A stretch of 64,000 bases of DNA from Trogon surrucura (lineage: Eukaryota; Chordata; Aves; Trogoniformes; Trogonidae), in assembly GCA_020746105.1 (NCBI GenBank), contig JAJGST010000081.1, forward strand, positions 51,588 through 115,587, given 5' to 3'. Positions 29,347-41,200 of the stretch are shown one piece after another. Numbering within the stretch: the first letter of the stretch is position 1; every line of letters starts with the position of its first letter. A program made the position numbers and the translations under genes. The notes below the pieces were generated by a model, which worked only from the letters and a program-made list of their open reading frames with translations, did no database searches and had not been told where the DNA came from.

Positions 29347-30139
29347 TATCAGGGCGACTGGTGATGGATCTTTCTTAATAACTATCGCTGACTGCACATC
29401 GCACTGACGGGGTGCGTTACCCTGCTGGTCCTTCTTGCTGCTTAACACCAGAGTATAATAAACTTGCGTTGTTTTGTTCTTGTAACACTCTGAAATAGAC
29501 AGTAAAACCAGCTTATCCTTCTGTTGGTGCCTGTGTCCCTCTTCCGCGGGACGCCCCCCCTGCTCGGGCCGATTAGCAATACAGGTGCCCAGGCCCTGGA
29601 TGTGCTGGGCGCCGTGGTCAGCCCTGGCTGTGCCCAGGGGCACTTTCTGGCCTGCCCGTGCTGCTCCCAGGGTCACTGGCTGCATTTGGGGCCCCTGCAG
29701 GGCTCCCCAGGCTGCTCCAAGGGCCCGCCAGCTGCACCCAGTGCCCCTGCCAGGCTGCCCGGGCTGCTCGCGACCCTGAGTTCCCGAATCCAGCTCCCTG
29801 TATGCAGCTGTCTCTGCCACAGAGCCTGGGGTTGCTCCAGCCAATTCCTTACCAGGAGTTTGCAACCTCTGTCGAAGAGCATTTCTCAGCTTATACTGCA
29901 AGAAGGAAGCCCTCGGTTGGCAGAGCCGCCATCGTGCTGGGCAACAGGAGCCGTCCCTGGGGAGCAGGCAGTGCCCTCTGGGCTCCTGAACAAACACCGC
30001 CCACAAGGGGGGAGCTCTGGGGAAGGAGCTGCCAACCCCGGGGCAGAAGACAAGCCTCGGGCCCCAGCCCTGCAAGCAAGGGAGAGGAGGAAGCCAACCA
30101 ACGAGCAGGGAATGTCCCCATGCAGAGACTAAACATTCC
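29347..30139. other. Spacer with an LTR-like patch
   Basis: 29783-29840 resembles the solo LTR at about 1388-1445 (GAGTTCCCGAATCCA, CTCCCTGTAT, GAGCCTGGGGTT). A 298-codon minus-strand open frame covers the interval, but it is Gly/Pro/Gln-rich, crosses the LTR patches and shows no domain, so I do not call it. Confidence 0.4.
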
Positions 30140-30146
30140 ACTTTAT
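30140..30146 (-). terminator. Poly(A) signal of the PHF7-like gene
   Basis: Minus-strand AATAAAG (plus CTTTATT), about 50 bases after the stop codon at 30193-30195. Confidence 0.75.
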
Positions 30147-30192
30147 TGTGGCGCTGGAGGGGGACGGGGCCGGCACCTGGCGACGGCAGCCC

Positions 30193-31146
30193 TCAGCTCC
30201 TGCGGCGGCGACCCCGCCGGCTGTCGGGCTCCTGGCCCCGACGTTGCGAGCGAGAGCGGTCTCGCCTGCGCACAGGCCCAGCGGGGCTGGAGCGTCGTCT
30301 TCTCTCGGGCGCTTGGGAGACGCAGGGGGAGCCCGATCGCGGCCGACGGCCCCTTCTGGTGCTGCTCCCAGCACTTGCATCGGGTACCCGGCTCCTGGGA
30401 CGGCGTCTCGCAGGCCGGCTGTCGGGCTCCTGGAGCCGATGTTGTGAACGAGACCGGTCTTGCCTGTGCATGGGCCCATTGGAGCTTGACCGTCGTCTTT
30501 TCTTCGGTGCTGGGGAGTTGCAGGGGGAGCCTGATCGCGGCCGGCGGCCCCTTCTGGTGCTGCTCCCAGCACTTGCATCGGGCACCCGGCTCCTGGCACG
30601 GCGTCTCCGCTGGCTGTCGGGCTCCTGGCCCCGACGTTGCGAGCAGGGACGGCGTCGCCTGCTCACAGGCCCAGCGGGGCTGAAGCACCGTCTTCTCTTG
30701 GGCGCTGGGGAGTTGCAGGGGGAGCCAGATCGTGGCTGGCGGCCCATGCTGGGGCTGCTCCCAGCACTTGCATCGGACACCTGGTTCCTGGGACGGCGTC
30801 TCCCAGGCCGGCTGTCGGGCTCCTGGCCCCGACGTTGTGAATGAGACCGGTCTCGCCTGCATTTGGGCCCATTGGAGTTCAACCGTCGCCTTGTCTTCGG
30901 TGCTGGGGAGTCGCAGGGGGAGCCCGATCGTGGCCGGCGGCCCCTTCTGGTGCTGCTCCCAGCACTTGCATCGGGCACCTGGTTCCTGGGACGGCGTCTC
31001 TCAGGCCGGCTGTCGGGCTCCTGGCCCCAACATTGCGAGCAGGGACGGCGTCGCCTGCGCACAGGCCCAGCAGGGCTGGAGCACCGTCTTCTCTTGGGTG
31101 CTGGGGAGTCGCAGGGGGAATCCGATCGTGGCCGGCGGCCCGTGCT
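30193..31146 (-). repeat. Five coding tandem repeats of about 195-198 bp
   Basis: Within exon 9 of the PHF7-like gene. Each unit contains RRPRSGSPC, SPAPKRRR-type, SQRRGQEPDS and VPDASAGS words. Aligned landmarks lie at 30361, 30559, 30754 and 30952 (spacing 198, 195, 198). Units 1 and 3 share SPAGPV...RRRRPCSQ and units 2 and 4 share SNGP...DRS, so the array grew as dimers. The fifth unit is shorter and ends in RRGRRRRS then stop. Confidence 0.9.
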
Positions 31147-33625
31147 GGGGCTGCCGGTCTCTTGTGCCCCAGTGGCAGGAGCCTGCTCTGAGGCTGCCCG
31201 GCTGCTGGGGCTGGGGCTGCTCCCCTCCGATGCTGGGGAGCCACAGGAAGGCCCCGATGCCGGCTGGCTCGCACTGCTGGGGCCAGCGACCTCCAAGCTG
31301 GCACTGGAGTCTGTAAGGAGAAGCAGGAAGGTGAAGAGCAGGGCCCCCAGCCCTCCTGGAGCAGAGAGCCTCTGCCAAGGCCACCCTGGGCACCCACTGC
31401 CAGGAGCCGGGACCCAGCCCAGGGGGACCCTCCGCTGCTTTGCCTCTTACCGGTGTCTGGGCCAGCACAGACCGCACACTCCCAGTGGGTCGTGCTGTTG
31501 TCCACGTTGGAACAGCCTCTGTGGGTGCCCTGGCCAGCACAGGACGAGCACTGGAGCAGTTGCCAGGGCCTGGGGAAGCAAATGGGGAAATGGCTCTGAG
31601 GACAAAGTGACCACAGCATGGGATTGTCCGGCAGAGCTCTTGTCCTTATTCCTTGTGCTTCGAACCCCTGGCAAGACAGAGCTCCCCGGGCAGAGCCCAG
31701 AGGTGCAGTTTCGGACACTCACCCCTCTTCCTCCGCCTGCTCCCTGCCTCCTGGGCACAGGCACACAGCGGCATCGCAGTAGCCCCGCCTCACCGTGAGG
31801 TCTGCGTATGCCTGGCCGCTCTCCCATGTTGGCTGCCTGTACCCAAGGAAAGGAAATTTGATGAGCCCCTTCCTCCGCAGCATCTGGCAGAAGAAGTTTT
31901 TCCCTGCTCTTCCCCCTCTGCCCTGTTTCCAACTCCTCCAGGAAACGGAAGCCCCGGTTCACAGGCCAACCGGGGCAGTCCCTGGCATGGCGCAGCACTT
32001 GCCGGGCAGACGGACACCAACCTGGTGGGGATTCGGATCCCCATGAGGAACATTTCAAGACGAAAGAGATCCCTGTCCCTGCACAGTGGGCACCGGAAAC
32101 ACAGCCGGCCAGCGCTCAAAGCCAGACCCTGTGGGAGAAGCAGAAAGAGCGTGAGTGAGGCCGTGGTGCTGCTGAGAGCCGGCCGTGCCTCGGGGGTGAG
32201 GGAACGGCTCCCACCTGGATGCAACCACGGTGGAACCAGGCGTGCTTGCACACCGGGCACACCATGATGCGGAAGCACAGCCCGTTGTCCAAGGGCTCCG
32301 TGCAGATGAGGCAGCTGGTGTCCTCGTCTCGAGCTGCCTCCACTCTCTGCTCAGGGCGGTGATCTGAGCAGAAGGCTCTGGGGAGAAGAGGACAGGGATG
32401 AGGGAGGTGAGAAGCGCTGTGTCCTGCCTCGGTGGTGGCGAGGAGGGCAGAGGAGGGGGAAGGAGCCCCAGATCTGGCCCAGCTCTGGCTCTGCCTGTGC
32501 CCGGCCGCTGGGAAGTGTCCCTGCGGGCTCCTTTCTTGTCAGGCTGATGCCGGCAGGAAGGGGCTGGAGCTGAGGGGTCTCCCCCTGGCAGAGCCGCTGC
32601 CTTACATGTGGTGCCCGAAGAACCAGGTGACGCACTCTCCCCTGGTGGCACAGGGGAGATGGAAGCTCTGCTCGCAGCAGCTCAGGCAGCAGGTGACGGC
32701 AGCCCCGCTCTCGCCACAGACGACGCAGACCTGGAAGGGACAGCGCAGCCCCCATCAGCAGCAGCCTCGAACCCCCCAGCCAGGGCACGGGATGGGGCCG
32801 CTGCGGGGTCGCAGCCCAGAGACCCGCCTGGCCGACGAGGCTCCTGGGGAGCTGCTGCTGGGAGCAAGACTTGTGCCCCAGAGCCGGCTGGAGGGGCTGG
32901 GGGCTCTTTCCCGGGCTCTGGGCTGAGCTCCCGCAAACCTCTGCCGGCACAAAGCTCCCTGACCTTGCCGGGCCCTCACCTTCTGTGCTGCCTGCTCGAT
33001 GGCACGTCGAACGTCATCCTGACGAAATGTGATGGATTCTTCATCCTCGATCCAGTTTTCAGAAAGGTCATTGGCAAAAAGCTTTGGGAGAGACAACACG
33101 AGGCTCGAGTGAGGAGAGCCGGGCAGAGCCTGCCTGAGGAGAGCAGGAGGAAGGCCCGGAGAGACTCACCAGGCAGAGCTCATGGACACAGAGCCCTTCG
33201 TGGTGCAGTTTGCGCCCGCAGACCTCCGGGTCGGCATCTGCCCGGCGGCACAACATGCATGCTGGAGGGGGAGAGCAAAGGGCACCGGGCATGAGCAGCT
33301 GCGCGGGGCCAGGGGAAGCGTCTCCGAGGGATTGCCCCCGAGAGCCGCTCTGTCCCTGCCCGGCTGGCTGATGGGCAGGGCTGGAGGGGGAGGAAGGGGC
33401 TCTGGCCGGCACGGCTGTTCCCACAGGTCCCCCTGCCCAGCCTGGGCCCCGCTGGCTGAGGAGAGGAGCGCTTGGGGAGCTCCTGCCCCACCCGGCACCG
33501 CTCCGGGCCCAGTGCCGAGCGCCCTGACAGCCAGCCCCTCCGCCCGGCCCCGGGAGGGACACTCTGCTCTCACCCTGCTCTGTCGAGCCGGCGGCTTGTT
33601 CCTCACGGTCTGGAACCACAGACAT
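30193..33625 (-). CDS. PHF7-like zinc-finger protein with long Arg/Ser tail
   Basis: Nine exons on the minus strand: 33625-33574, 33261-33170, 33081-32980, 32730-32606, 32377-32215, 32128-32022, 31836-31723, 31569-31451 and 31310-30193. All have GT-AG ends and one frame, giving 663 residues. Residues 18-130 form an extended PHD: ACMLCRRADADPEVCGRKLH, LCVHELCL, then VCVVCGESGAAVTCC, SFHLPCA and AFCSDH. Residues 146-195 are a PHD/RING-type finger (CLICTEPLDNGLCF, VCPVCKHAWFHRGC, FRCPLC). About 230-290 holds another Cys-rich finger (LLQCSSCAGQGTHRGC, WECAVCAGP). This is the layout of PHF7/G2E3, chromatin readers or ubiquitin ligases; PHF7 acts in the male germline. Exon 9 adds a Ser/Pro linker and five Arg/Ser/Pro repeats not known to me from PHF7. 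No stop or frameshift is seen. Expression is unproven. Confidence 0.85.
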
Positions 33626-33835
33626 CACCAGAGTCTGGGAAATCCTCCCAGTAGCACAACGTGTGTCTCGCAAAGACGCCTCTGCAAGACTCTGGGGGAG
33701 AAGCGGGACGCGGGTGAGCTCCAGCGCAGGCCCAGAGCCCCAAGGTGTGGGGCGCCCCCTCCCTCGGCAGCCCCGTCCCTGCCCTGCGCTCTCCTCACCT
33801 CACCACGTCGCACTGAGCCAGGTGGGAGCCCCGCG

Positions 33836-34066
33836 CTCCTTTATCTGGGCTCGGCCAAGCGGGTCACACTACCCGTCACTGTGACATCAGCAGTGCCGGC
33901 CTATCAGCAGCGCCGGCCTCAGTGACATCAGCAGCACCGGCCTCTGTGACATCAGCAGGGCAATCTCGGTGACATCAGCAGCGCCAGCCTTTGTGACATC
34001 AGCAGCGCCGGCCTATCAGCAGCGCCGGCCTCGGTGACATCAGCAGCGTTGGCCTCCGTGACATCA
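33836..34066 (-). promoter_or_regulatory. CRE-like minisatellite promoter of the PHF7-like gene
   Basis: Seven copies of GTGACATCAGCAG start at 33881, 33922, 33946, 33969, 33993, 34034 and 34058. The basic unit is 23-24 bp; two gaps of 41 bp each contain a shortened unit (CTATCAGCAGCGCCGGC). TGACATCA is one base off the CREB/CREM palindrome. The array is 250-440 bp upstream of the ATG at 33625, with an ATAAAGG TATA-like word near 33840 on the minus strand between them. A tandem CRE-type promoter would suit a gene driven in the germline by CREM, but that is inference. Confidence 0.65.
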
Positions 34067-34119
34067 GCAGCACCAGCCTGCGTGCACCCCAACTATGGGC
34101 TGGGACGCCCTTGGCCACC

Positions 34120-35242
34120 TGCCACCCTGGGATTCAGCAGGGCCAACTTCGGCCTTTTCGAGAAATTGCTGGGGGAAACCCCTTGGGACAGGGAGCTGGA
34201 AGGTAAATGGGGCCCAAGAGAGTTGGTCGGTATTCAAGGACCACTTCTTCCAGGCTCAGGATCAGTGCATGGCATCAGGTAGGAAATGAAGGAAGAGATC
34301 CAGGAGACCTACGTGGTTAACCAGGGATCTGCTGGGCAGACTCAGGTGGAAAGGGAGGGTGTATAAATTGTGGAAGGAAGGGCTGGCCACTTGGGTGGAG
34401 TACAGGACTGTGGTCGGAGGGTGTAGGGAGGCAACTAGGAAAGCTAAGGCGTCCTTGGAATTAAGACTTGCGAGAGAGGTCAAGGACAACAGAAAGAGCT
34501 TCTTCAAATACATTGCTGACAAAACCAGCCCTAGAGGCAATGTAGGCCCTCTGGTGAGTGAGGTGGGTGCCCTGGAGACAGGGGACAGAAAGAAGGCAGA
34601 GTGGCTGAATGCCTTCTTTGCCTCTGTCTACACTGTTGGAGACTGTCCTCAGGAGCCTCAGTCCCTTGAGGCCCCAGAGGAAGTCAGGATAAAGGAGGAG
34701 TTTGCCCTGGTTGAGCGAGACTGGGTTAGGGATCAGTCTGAACACTTGAACATCCATAAATCCACGGGCCCTGATGGGCTGTGCTGAGGGAGCTGGCGGA
34801 GGTCATTGCCAGGCCACTCTCCATCATCTTGGGTAGGTCGTGGGGAACAGGAGAGGTGCCTGAGGACTGGAGGACAGCGAATGTCACTGCAGTCTGTAAG
34901 AAGGGCAGGAAGGATGACCCGGGTAACTACAGACCGGTCAGCCTCACCTCCATCCCTGGAAAGGTGATGGAACATCTTATCCTTGGCGCTGTCTCTGGGC
35001 ATATCAAGGGTAAGAAGGTCATGAGGAGCAGTCAGCAGGGCTTTGCCAAGGGGAAGTCATATCTGACCAACCTGAGAGCCTTTTATGAAGGCAGTGGATG
35101 TGATCTATCTGGACGTCAGCAAGGTATTTGACACCGTCTCCCACAGCATCCTCATAGGTAAACTGAGGAAGTGTGGTCTGGATGACCGAGTAGTGAGGTG
35201 AGTCGCTAATTGGTTGAAGGGAAGAAGCCAGAGAGTTGTGGT
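34120..35242 (+). mobile_element. CR1 fragment (linker and N-terminal RT)
   Basis: It parallels 44230-45385 of the large CR1: FKYIADKTSPRGNVGPLVSE, then the RT start with [24 protein letters not shown] sequence (here [20 protein letters not shown]). It is broken by frameshifts near 34785 and 35100. The 5' end is truncated after the endonuclease and the 3' end is cut at GAGAGTTGTGGT by the LTR that follows, so the catalytic FADD box is missing. Confidence 0.9.
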
Positions 35243-36427
35243 TGTTTTGGTTTGGCCTGGCTGGATTTTGGCGGCGGGGGGGGAGCTGCAGGGTGGTTTC
35301 TGTAAGAAGCTGCTAGAAGCTCCCCAAGTTTGATAGAGCCAATGCCAGTCGGCTACAAAGAGGGACCCGCCGCTGGCCAAGGCTGAGCCTATCAGTAAGG
35401 TGATAGCAGAGGAACGCCTCTGTAGAAAACATATTTAAGAACGGGGAAAAGAACTGCACCATAACAGTTGGCACAGAGATGGAGGAGTGAGAATCTGTGC
35501 AGACACCAAGGTCAGTGAAGAAGGAGGGGGGGGAGGATGAGCTCCAGGCACCGGAGCAGAGAGAGTCCCCCGGGTCCGTGGTGAAGACCATGGTGAAGCG
35601 GGTTGTCCCCCTGCAGCCCATGGGCGAGGTGCAGAAGTCCACCGTGAGGATCACCGCGTAGATGTCCACCGAGGACTCCACGCCGTGTGGGTGGATGCCT
35701 GGAGGGGGCTGTAGCCCGTGGGAAGCCGCATCAGAGCAAGTCGCTACCGGAACCTGTAGCCCGTGGAAGAGAGGAATGCCCACGCTGGAGCAGGTTGGCC
35801 GGTGGGACTTTTGGGACGCTGCGGGTGGCTCACGCTGGAGCAGTTTCCCCTGAAGACCTGCCCCTCAGACTCACGAGGGGTGGGCTGCCCCTCATGGGGT
35901 GTCTCCCGTTGGGCAGTTTGTGATGAATTGCCCTTCGTGGGACGACTCAGGCCGGAGAAGAGAGCGTGAAGCTTGTCTCCCATGAGAGGGACCCCACAGT
36001 GGCCCTGGGGAAGAGTGAAGAGTCCTCCCCCGGAGTGAAGAAGCAGCGATGAAACCAACTTCGGATGAACTGACCGCAGCCCCCATTCCCTGTCCCCCTG
36101 CGCCGCTTGGGGGGAGGAGGTGGAGAAACCGGGATCGGTGTTAAGCCCGGGAAGAAGGGAGGGATGAGGGGAAGGTGTTTCTGTTTAAGATCTGTTTGCT
36201 CTTTCTCACTTCTCACTACTCCTCTCTGATGAGTTCTCTTAATAAATGTACCTAATTTCACCAAAACTGAGTCTGTTTTGCCCGGGACGGTAAATGAGGG
36301 TGATCTCCCTGTCCTTATCTCAAACCCTGAACCCTTGGAAATATTTTCTCCCCTGTTCAGCAGTGAAGGGGGAGTGAGTGAGCGGCTGTGTGGGTACCTG
36401 GTGGCTGGCCAGGGTCAACCCACGACA
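35243..36427 (+). mobile_element. LTR of another avian ERV family
   Basis: It starts TGTTTTGGTTTGGCCTGG inside the CR1 and ends CAGGGTCAACCCACGACA, with AATAAATG at 36241 and TG...CA ends. It is about 1.2 kb. The left flank is CR1; the right flank is telomere-like DNA, and no target duplication is visible (GTGGT against TAGGC). It has either lost its right flank or recombined there. No gag or pol is attached. Confidence 0.7.
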
Positions 36428-36903
36428 TAGGCTTAGGGCTTACTACTTAGTACTTAGGATTTAGGGTTTAGGATTTAAAACTTAGAAGTTAGGACTCAGG
36501 TTTAGGCTTATGCTTAGGCTTAGGTTTAGGACTTAGGATTTTGGGTTTTAGGCTTAGGACTTAGGGCTTAGGATTTGAGGCTTAGGACTTAGGATTTGGG
36601 TTTTAGGCTTAGGATTTAGGGTTTAGGATTTGAGGCTTAGGCTTAGACTTAGGATTTAGCACTTAGGATTTTAGATTTAGGTTTAGGATTTAGGGTTTAG
36701 GATTTAGGGTTTATGATTTAGGCTTAGGCTTAGGACTTAGGATTTAGGACTTAGTTTTAGGTTTAGCACTTAGGGCGTCGGACTTATGCTTAGACTTAGC
36801 ATTTAGGATTTAGGCTTAGAACTTCGGATTTAGGATTTCGGACTTAGGATTTAGGACTTAGGACTTTCGACTTAAGCTTAGGCTTAGGGCTTAGGCTTAG
36901 GGT
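36428..36903 (+). repeat. Degenerate telomere-like TTAGG-type array
   Basis: Nearly every 6-9 bases a TTAGG, TTAGGG, TTAGGC or TTAGGAT word recurs, all in the same orientation (G-rich strand on plus). It is not a perfect TTAGGG tract and mixes unit lengths, so it is an old interstitial or subtelomeric derivative rather than a functional telomere. Confidence 0.8.
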
Positions 36904-38238
36904 AGGGAGTCGTGGAGACCCGTTTGGGCCTCACATACTAAGAACATGTTAAGAACATGCTAAGAACATATGACCTAAAAATGCCTTGGGGGGTTCTAGG
37001 GGGGGTGGGGAGGCTTCAACGTGGCTCCTGGGACCCACAGGGGGTCGTGGAGACTCATTTTGGTCTCCACATGCTAAGAACATGCTAAGAACATGTGACT
37101 TAAAAACTACTCAGGGGACTCCGGGGGGGTGGACCCTATGGGTCCCAGGAGCCACCTTGGAGCCTCCCCACCCCCCCGAACCCCGAGTAGTTTTTAAGTC
37201 ACATGTTCTTAGCATGTTCCTAGCATGTGGAGCCCAAAAAGTCTCCACGAGGCCCTGTGGGTCCCAGGAGAAACCTTGGAGCCTCCCCACCCCCCCAGAA
37301 CCCCCCAAGGCATTTTTAGGTCACATGTTCTTAGCATGTTCTTAACATATTCTTAGTATGTGAGGTCCAAACAGGTCTCCACGAACACCTGTGGGTCCCA
37401 GGAGCCACCTTGGATACTTCCCAACCCCCCAGAACCCCACAAGTCATTTTTAGGTCACATGTTCTTAGCATGTTCTTAGCATGTTAAGTCCAAAATGAGT
37501 TTCCACGAGCCCCTATGGGTCACAGGAGCCACCTTGGACCTTCCCCACCCCCCGGGAGTCCCCTGAGTAGTTTTAAAATCACATGTTCTTAGCATGTTCT
37601 TAGCATGTGCAGCCCCAAATGAGTCTTCACGACCCCCTGTGGGTCCCAGGAGCCATCTTGGAGCCTCCCCACCCCCCCGAACCCCCCTAAACCAAGTTTA
37701 GGTCACATGTTCTTTGCATGTTCTTAGTATATATAAGCAAATTGTCGTTTTAGGGACCCCGGCTCAGCTCCTATGGTCCCCCCACTGCTCCCGGGGGCCA
37801 TCTTGGCCCCTCTCCACCCCCATAAAACACCCCTAGGAGCTGTTTAGATCTCATGACCTTAACATCTTCTTAGCATGTTCGCCCCCAAAACACTCCTGGG
37901 AGAGTCTACGCCCCCCTGGCGGACACCTTGGCCCCTCCTCACCTTCATAGAACACCCCTGGGAGCTGCTTAGATCCCATGACCTTAACATGTTCTTAGCA
38001 TGTTTGCCCCCAAACCACCCCTGGGAGCGTCTACGCCCCCCGGCGGCCATCTTGGCCCTTCCCCACCCCCATAAAACACCCCTGAGACTTTTTTCCATCC
38101 CATGACCTTAACATGTTCTTAGCATGTTCATCTAAAACCATTCCTAGATGCTCCTACACGCTCCGGCGGCCATCTTGGCCCCTCCCCACCCCCAAAAAAC
38201 ACCCCTGGGAGCTTTCCTCATCCCATGACCTTAACACG
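36904..38238. repeat. Tandem repeat family of about 120-134 bp with orientation switch
   Basis: Units contain TCCCAGGAGCCACCTTGG, CTCCCCACCCCCC, TTTTTAAGTCACATG and two or three copies of TTCTTAGCATG. Landmarks at 37141, 37261, 37395, 37519 and 37643 give spacings of 120, 134, 124 and 124. From 36904 to about 37130 the units are in reverse complement, then flip. After about 37740 a second subfamily takes over (GGCGGCCATCTTGGCCC, CATGACCTTAACATG; spacing about 122). No gene. Confidence 0.85.
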
Positions 38239-41200
38239 AATTAGGCAACTTTGGGGCTCAGAAGCAGCGAATTAGGGAAGTTTGGGGCTCAGAAACACCA
38301 ATATAGGGAACTTTGGGGCTCAGAAGCAGCGATTTAGGGAACTTTTGGGCTCAGAATCAGCGATTTAGGTATCTTTTAGCCTCAGAAACACCAATTTAGT
38401 GATCTTTTAGGCCCGGAGAAATTAAATTAGGGAACTTTTAGGCACAGAAACACCAAATTAGGAAGCTTTGAGGGTCAGAAACAGTGATTTAGTGAACGTT
38501 TGTGCTCAGAAACTCCGATTTAGGGAACTGTGGGGCTCAGAAACACCAATTTAGGGAAATTTCAGGCTCAGAAACACCAAATTAGGGAACTTTGGGGCCC
38601 AAAAGTACCGATTTAGGGAACTTTGGAGCTCAGGAACACCAATTTAGGGAACTCTTCGGCTCAGAAACAGTGATTTAGGGAACTTTTGGGTTCAGAAACA
38701 CCGATATAGGGATCTTTTATGCCCAGAAAAACTAAATTAGGGATCTTTTAGGGCCAGAAGCACCAAAATAGGGAACTTTGGGGCTCAGGAGTAGTGATTT
38801 AGTGAACGTTTGGGACTCAGAAACACCAAATTAGGGAACTTTGGGGCTCAGAAGCACCAATTTAGGGAACTTTTAGGCCCAGAAACACCAAATTAGGGAA
38901 CTTTGGGGCTCAGAAGCAGCGATTTAGGGAACTTTTAGGCTCAGAAACACCAAATTAGAGAATTTTTGGGCTCAGAAGCACCAAATTAGGGAACTTTTGG
39001 GCTCAGAAGCACCAATTTAGGGAACTTTTAGGCCCAGAAACACCAAATGAGGGAACTTTGGGACTCAGAAGCAGCGATTTAGGGAACTTTTGGGCTCAGA
39101 ATCAGCGATTTAGGTATATTTTGGTCTCCGAAAAACCAATTTAGTGAACTTTTAGGCACAGAGAAATTAAATTAGGGAACTTTTAGGTCCAGAAACACCA
39201 AATTAGGAAACTTTGGGGATCAGAAACAGTGATTTAGTGAACGTTTGGGCTCAGAAACTCCGATTTAGGGAACTTTGGGGCTCAGAAACATCAAATTAGG
39301 GAACATTGGGACTGAGAAGCAGAGAATTAGGCAACTTTTGGGCTCATAAACACCAATTTAGGGAACTTTCAGGCTCAGAAACACCAAATTAGGGAACTTT
39401 GGGGCCCAGAAGTACCGATTTAGGGAACTTTGGAGCTCAGGAACACCAATTTAGGGAACTCTTGGGCTCAGAAACAGTGATTTAGGGAACTTTGGGGCTC
39501 AGAAACGCCGATTTAGGGATCTTTTATGCCCAGAAAAACTAAATTAGGGGTCTTTTAGGGCCAGAAACACCAAATTAGGGAACTTTGGGGATCAGGAATA
39601 GTGATTTAGAGAACTTTTAGGCCCAGGAATACCTAATTAGGGAACTTTGGGGATCAGAAACACCAAATTAGTGAACTTTGGGGCTCACAAACACCAATTT
39701 AGAGAACTTTTGGGCTCAGAAGCACCAAATTAAAGAACTTTAGGGCTCAGAAGCTCCAAATTAGAGAAATTTTGGGCTCAGAAAAACTAAATGAGGGAAC
39801 TTTTAGGCCCAGAAAGGCCAAATTAGGGAAATCTGGTGCACAGAAACAGTGATTTAGGGAACTTTTGGCCTCAGAAAAACCGATTTAGGGATCTTTCAGG
39901 CCTAGAAACACCAACTTAGGGAACATTGGGACTCAGAAGCAGGGAATTAGGCAAATTTGGGGCTCAGAAGCAGCGAATTAGGGAACTTTGGGGCTCAGAA
40001 ACACCAATTTAGGGATCTTTGGGGCTCAGAAACACCAATTCAGGGAACTTTTGGGCTCAGGAACACCAATTTAGGGAATTCTTGGGCTCAAAAACAGTGA
40101 TTTAGGGAACTTTTGGGCTCAGAAACGCCGATTTAGGGATCTTTTATGCTCAGAAAAACTAAATTAGGGAACTTTTAGGCCCAGAAACACCAAATTAGGG
40201 AACTTTGGGGGTCAGGAATAGTGATTTAGAGAACTTTTAGGCCCAGAAACACCTGATTAGGGAACTTTGGGACTCAGAAGCAGCGATTTAGGGAACTTTT
40301 GGCCTCAGAAACACCGATTTAGGGATCTTTTAGGCCCTGAAACACCAAATTCGGCACTTTTAGGCCAAGAAACACCAAATTAGCGACCTTTGGGGATCAG
40401 AGACACTGATTTATTGAACGTTTGGGCTCAGAAACACCAATTTAGGGTTCTTTTAGGCCCAGAAACACCAACTTAGGGAACATTGTGACTCAGAAGCAGC
40501 ATATTAGGCAACTTTGGGGCTCAGAAGCAGCCAATTAGGGAACTTTTAGGCCCAGAAACACCAATTTAGGGAACGTTGGGTTCAGAAACACCAAATTAGG
40601 GAACTCTTGACCTCAGAAACACCAATTTAGGGAATTTTCAGTCTCATAAACACCAAATTAGGGAACTTTGGGGCTCAGAAACAGTGATTTAGAGAACTCT
40701 TGGCCTCAGAAACACCGATTTAGGGATCTTTTAGGTCCAGAAAACACCAAATTAGGGAGCTTTGGGTCTCAGAGACACGAAATTAGGGATCTCTTGGTCT
40801 CAGAAACACCAAATTAGGGAACTTTTTTGCTCAGAAACACCAAATTAGAGAATTTTGGGGCCTAGAAGCAATGATCTAGAGTACTTTTGGGCTCAAAAAC
40901 ACCAATTTAGGGATCTTTTAGGCCCTGAAAAACTAAATTAGGGATCTTTTTGGACCTTAATATACCATACTAGGGAAATTTGGGCCTCAGAAACTGATTT
41001 AGAGATCTTTTTGTTTCAGAAACACCAATTCAGGGAACTTTGGGGCATAGAAGCATGAATTTGGCGAACGTTTAGGCTCAGAAGCAGCGAATTAGGGAAC
41101 TTTGGGTCTCAGAAACACCAATTTAGGGAACTGTGGCCTCAGAAACACCAAATTAGGGAACTTTTGTGCTCAGAAGCACCAATTTAGGGAACTTTAAGGC

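Noticed and set aside
29245-30141. 298-codon open frame on the minus strand
   Set aside because: Gly/Pro/Gln-rich, no domain, crosses two LTR-like patches and lies downstream of the PHF7-like poly(A) signal; probably open by composition.
29658-31316. Long plus-strand open frames opposite the PHF7-like last exon
   Set aside because: The GC-rich 195-198-bp repeats keep several frames open on both strands; only the minus frame joins to the zinc-finger exons by splicing.
36428-36903. True telomere
   Set aside because: Too degenerate and internal; units vary in length and sequence, and other DNA follows on both sides.
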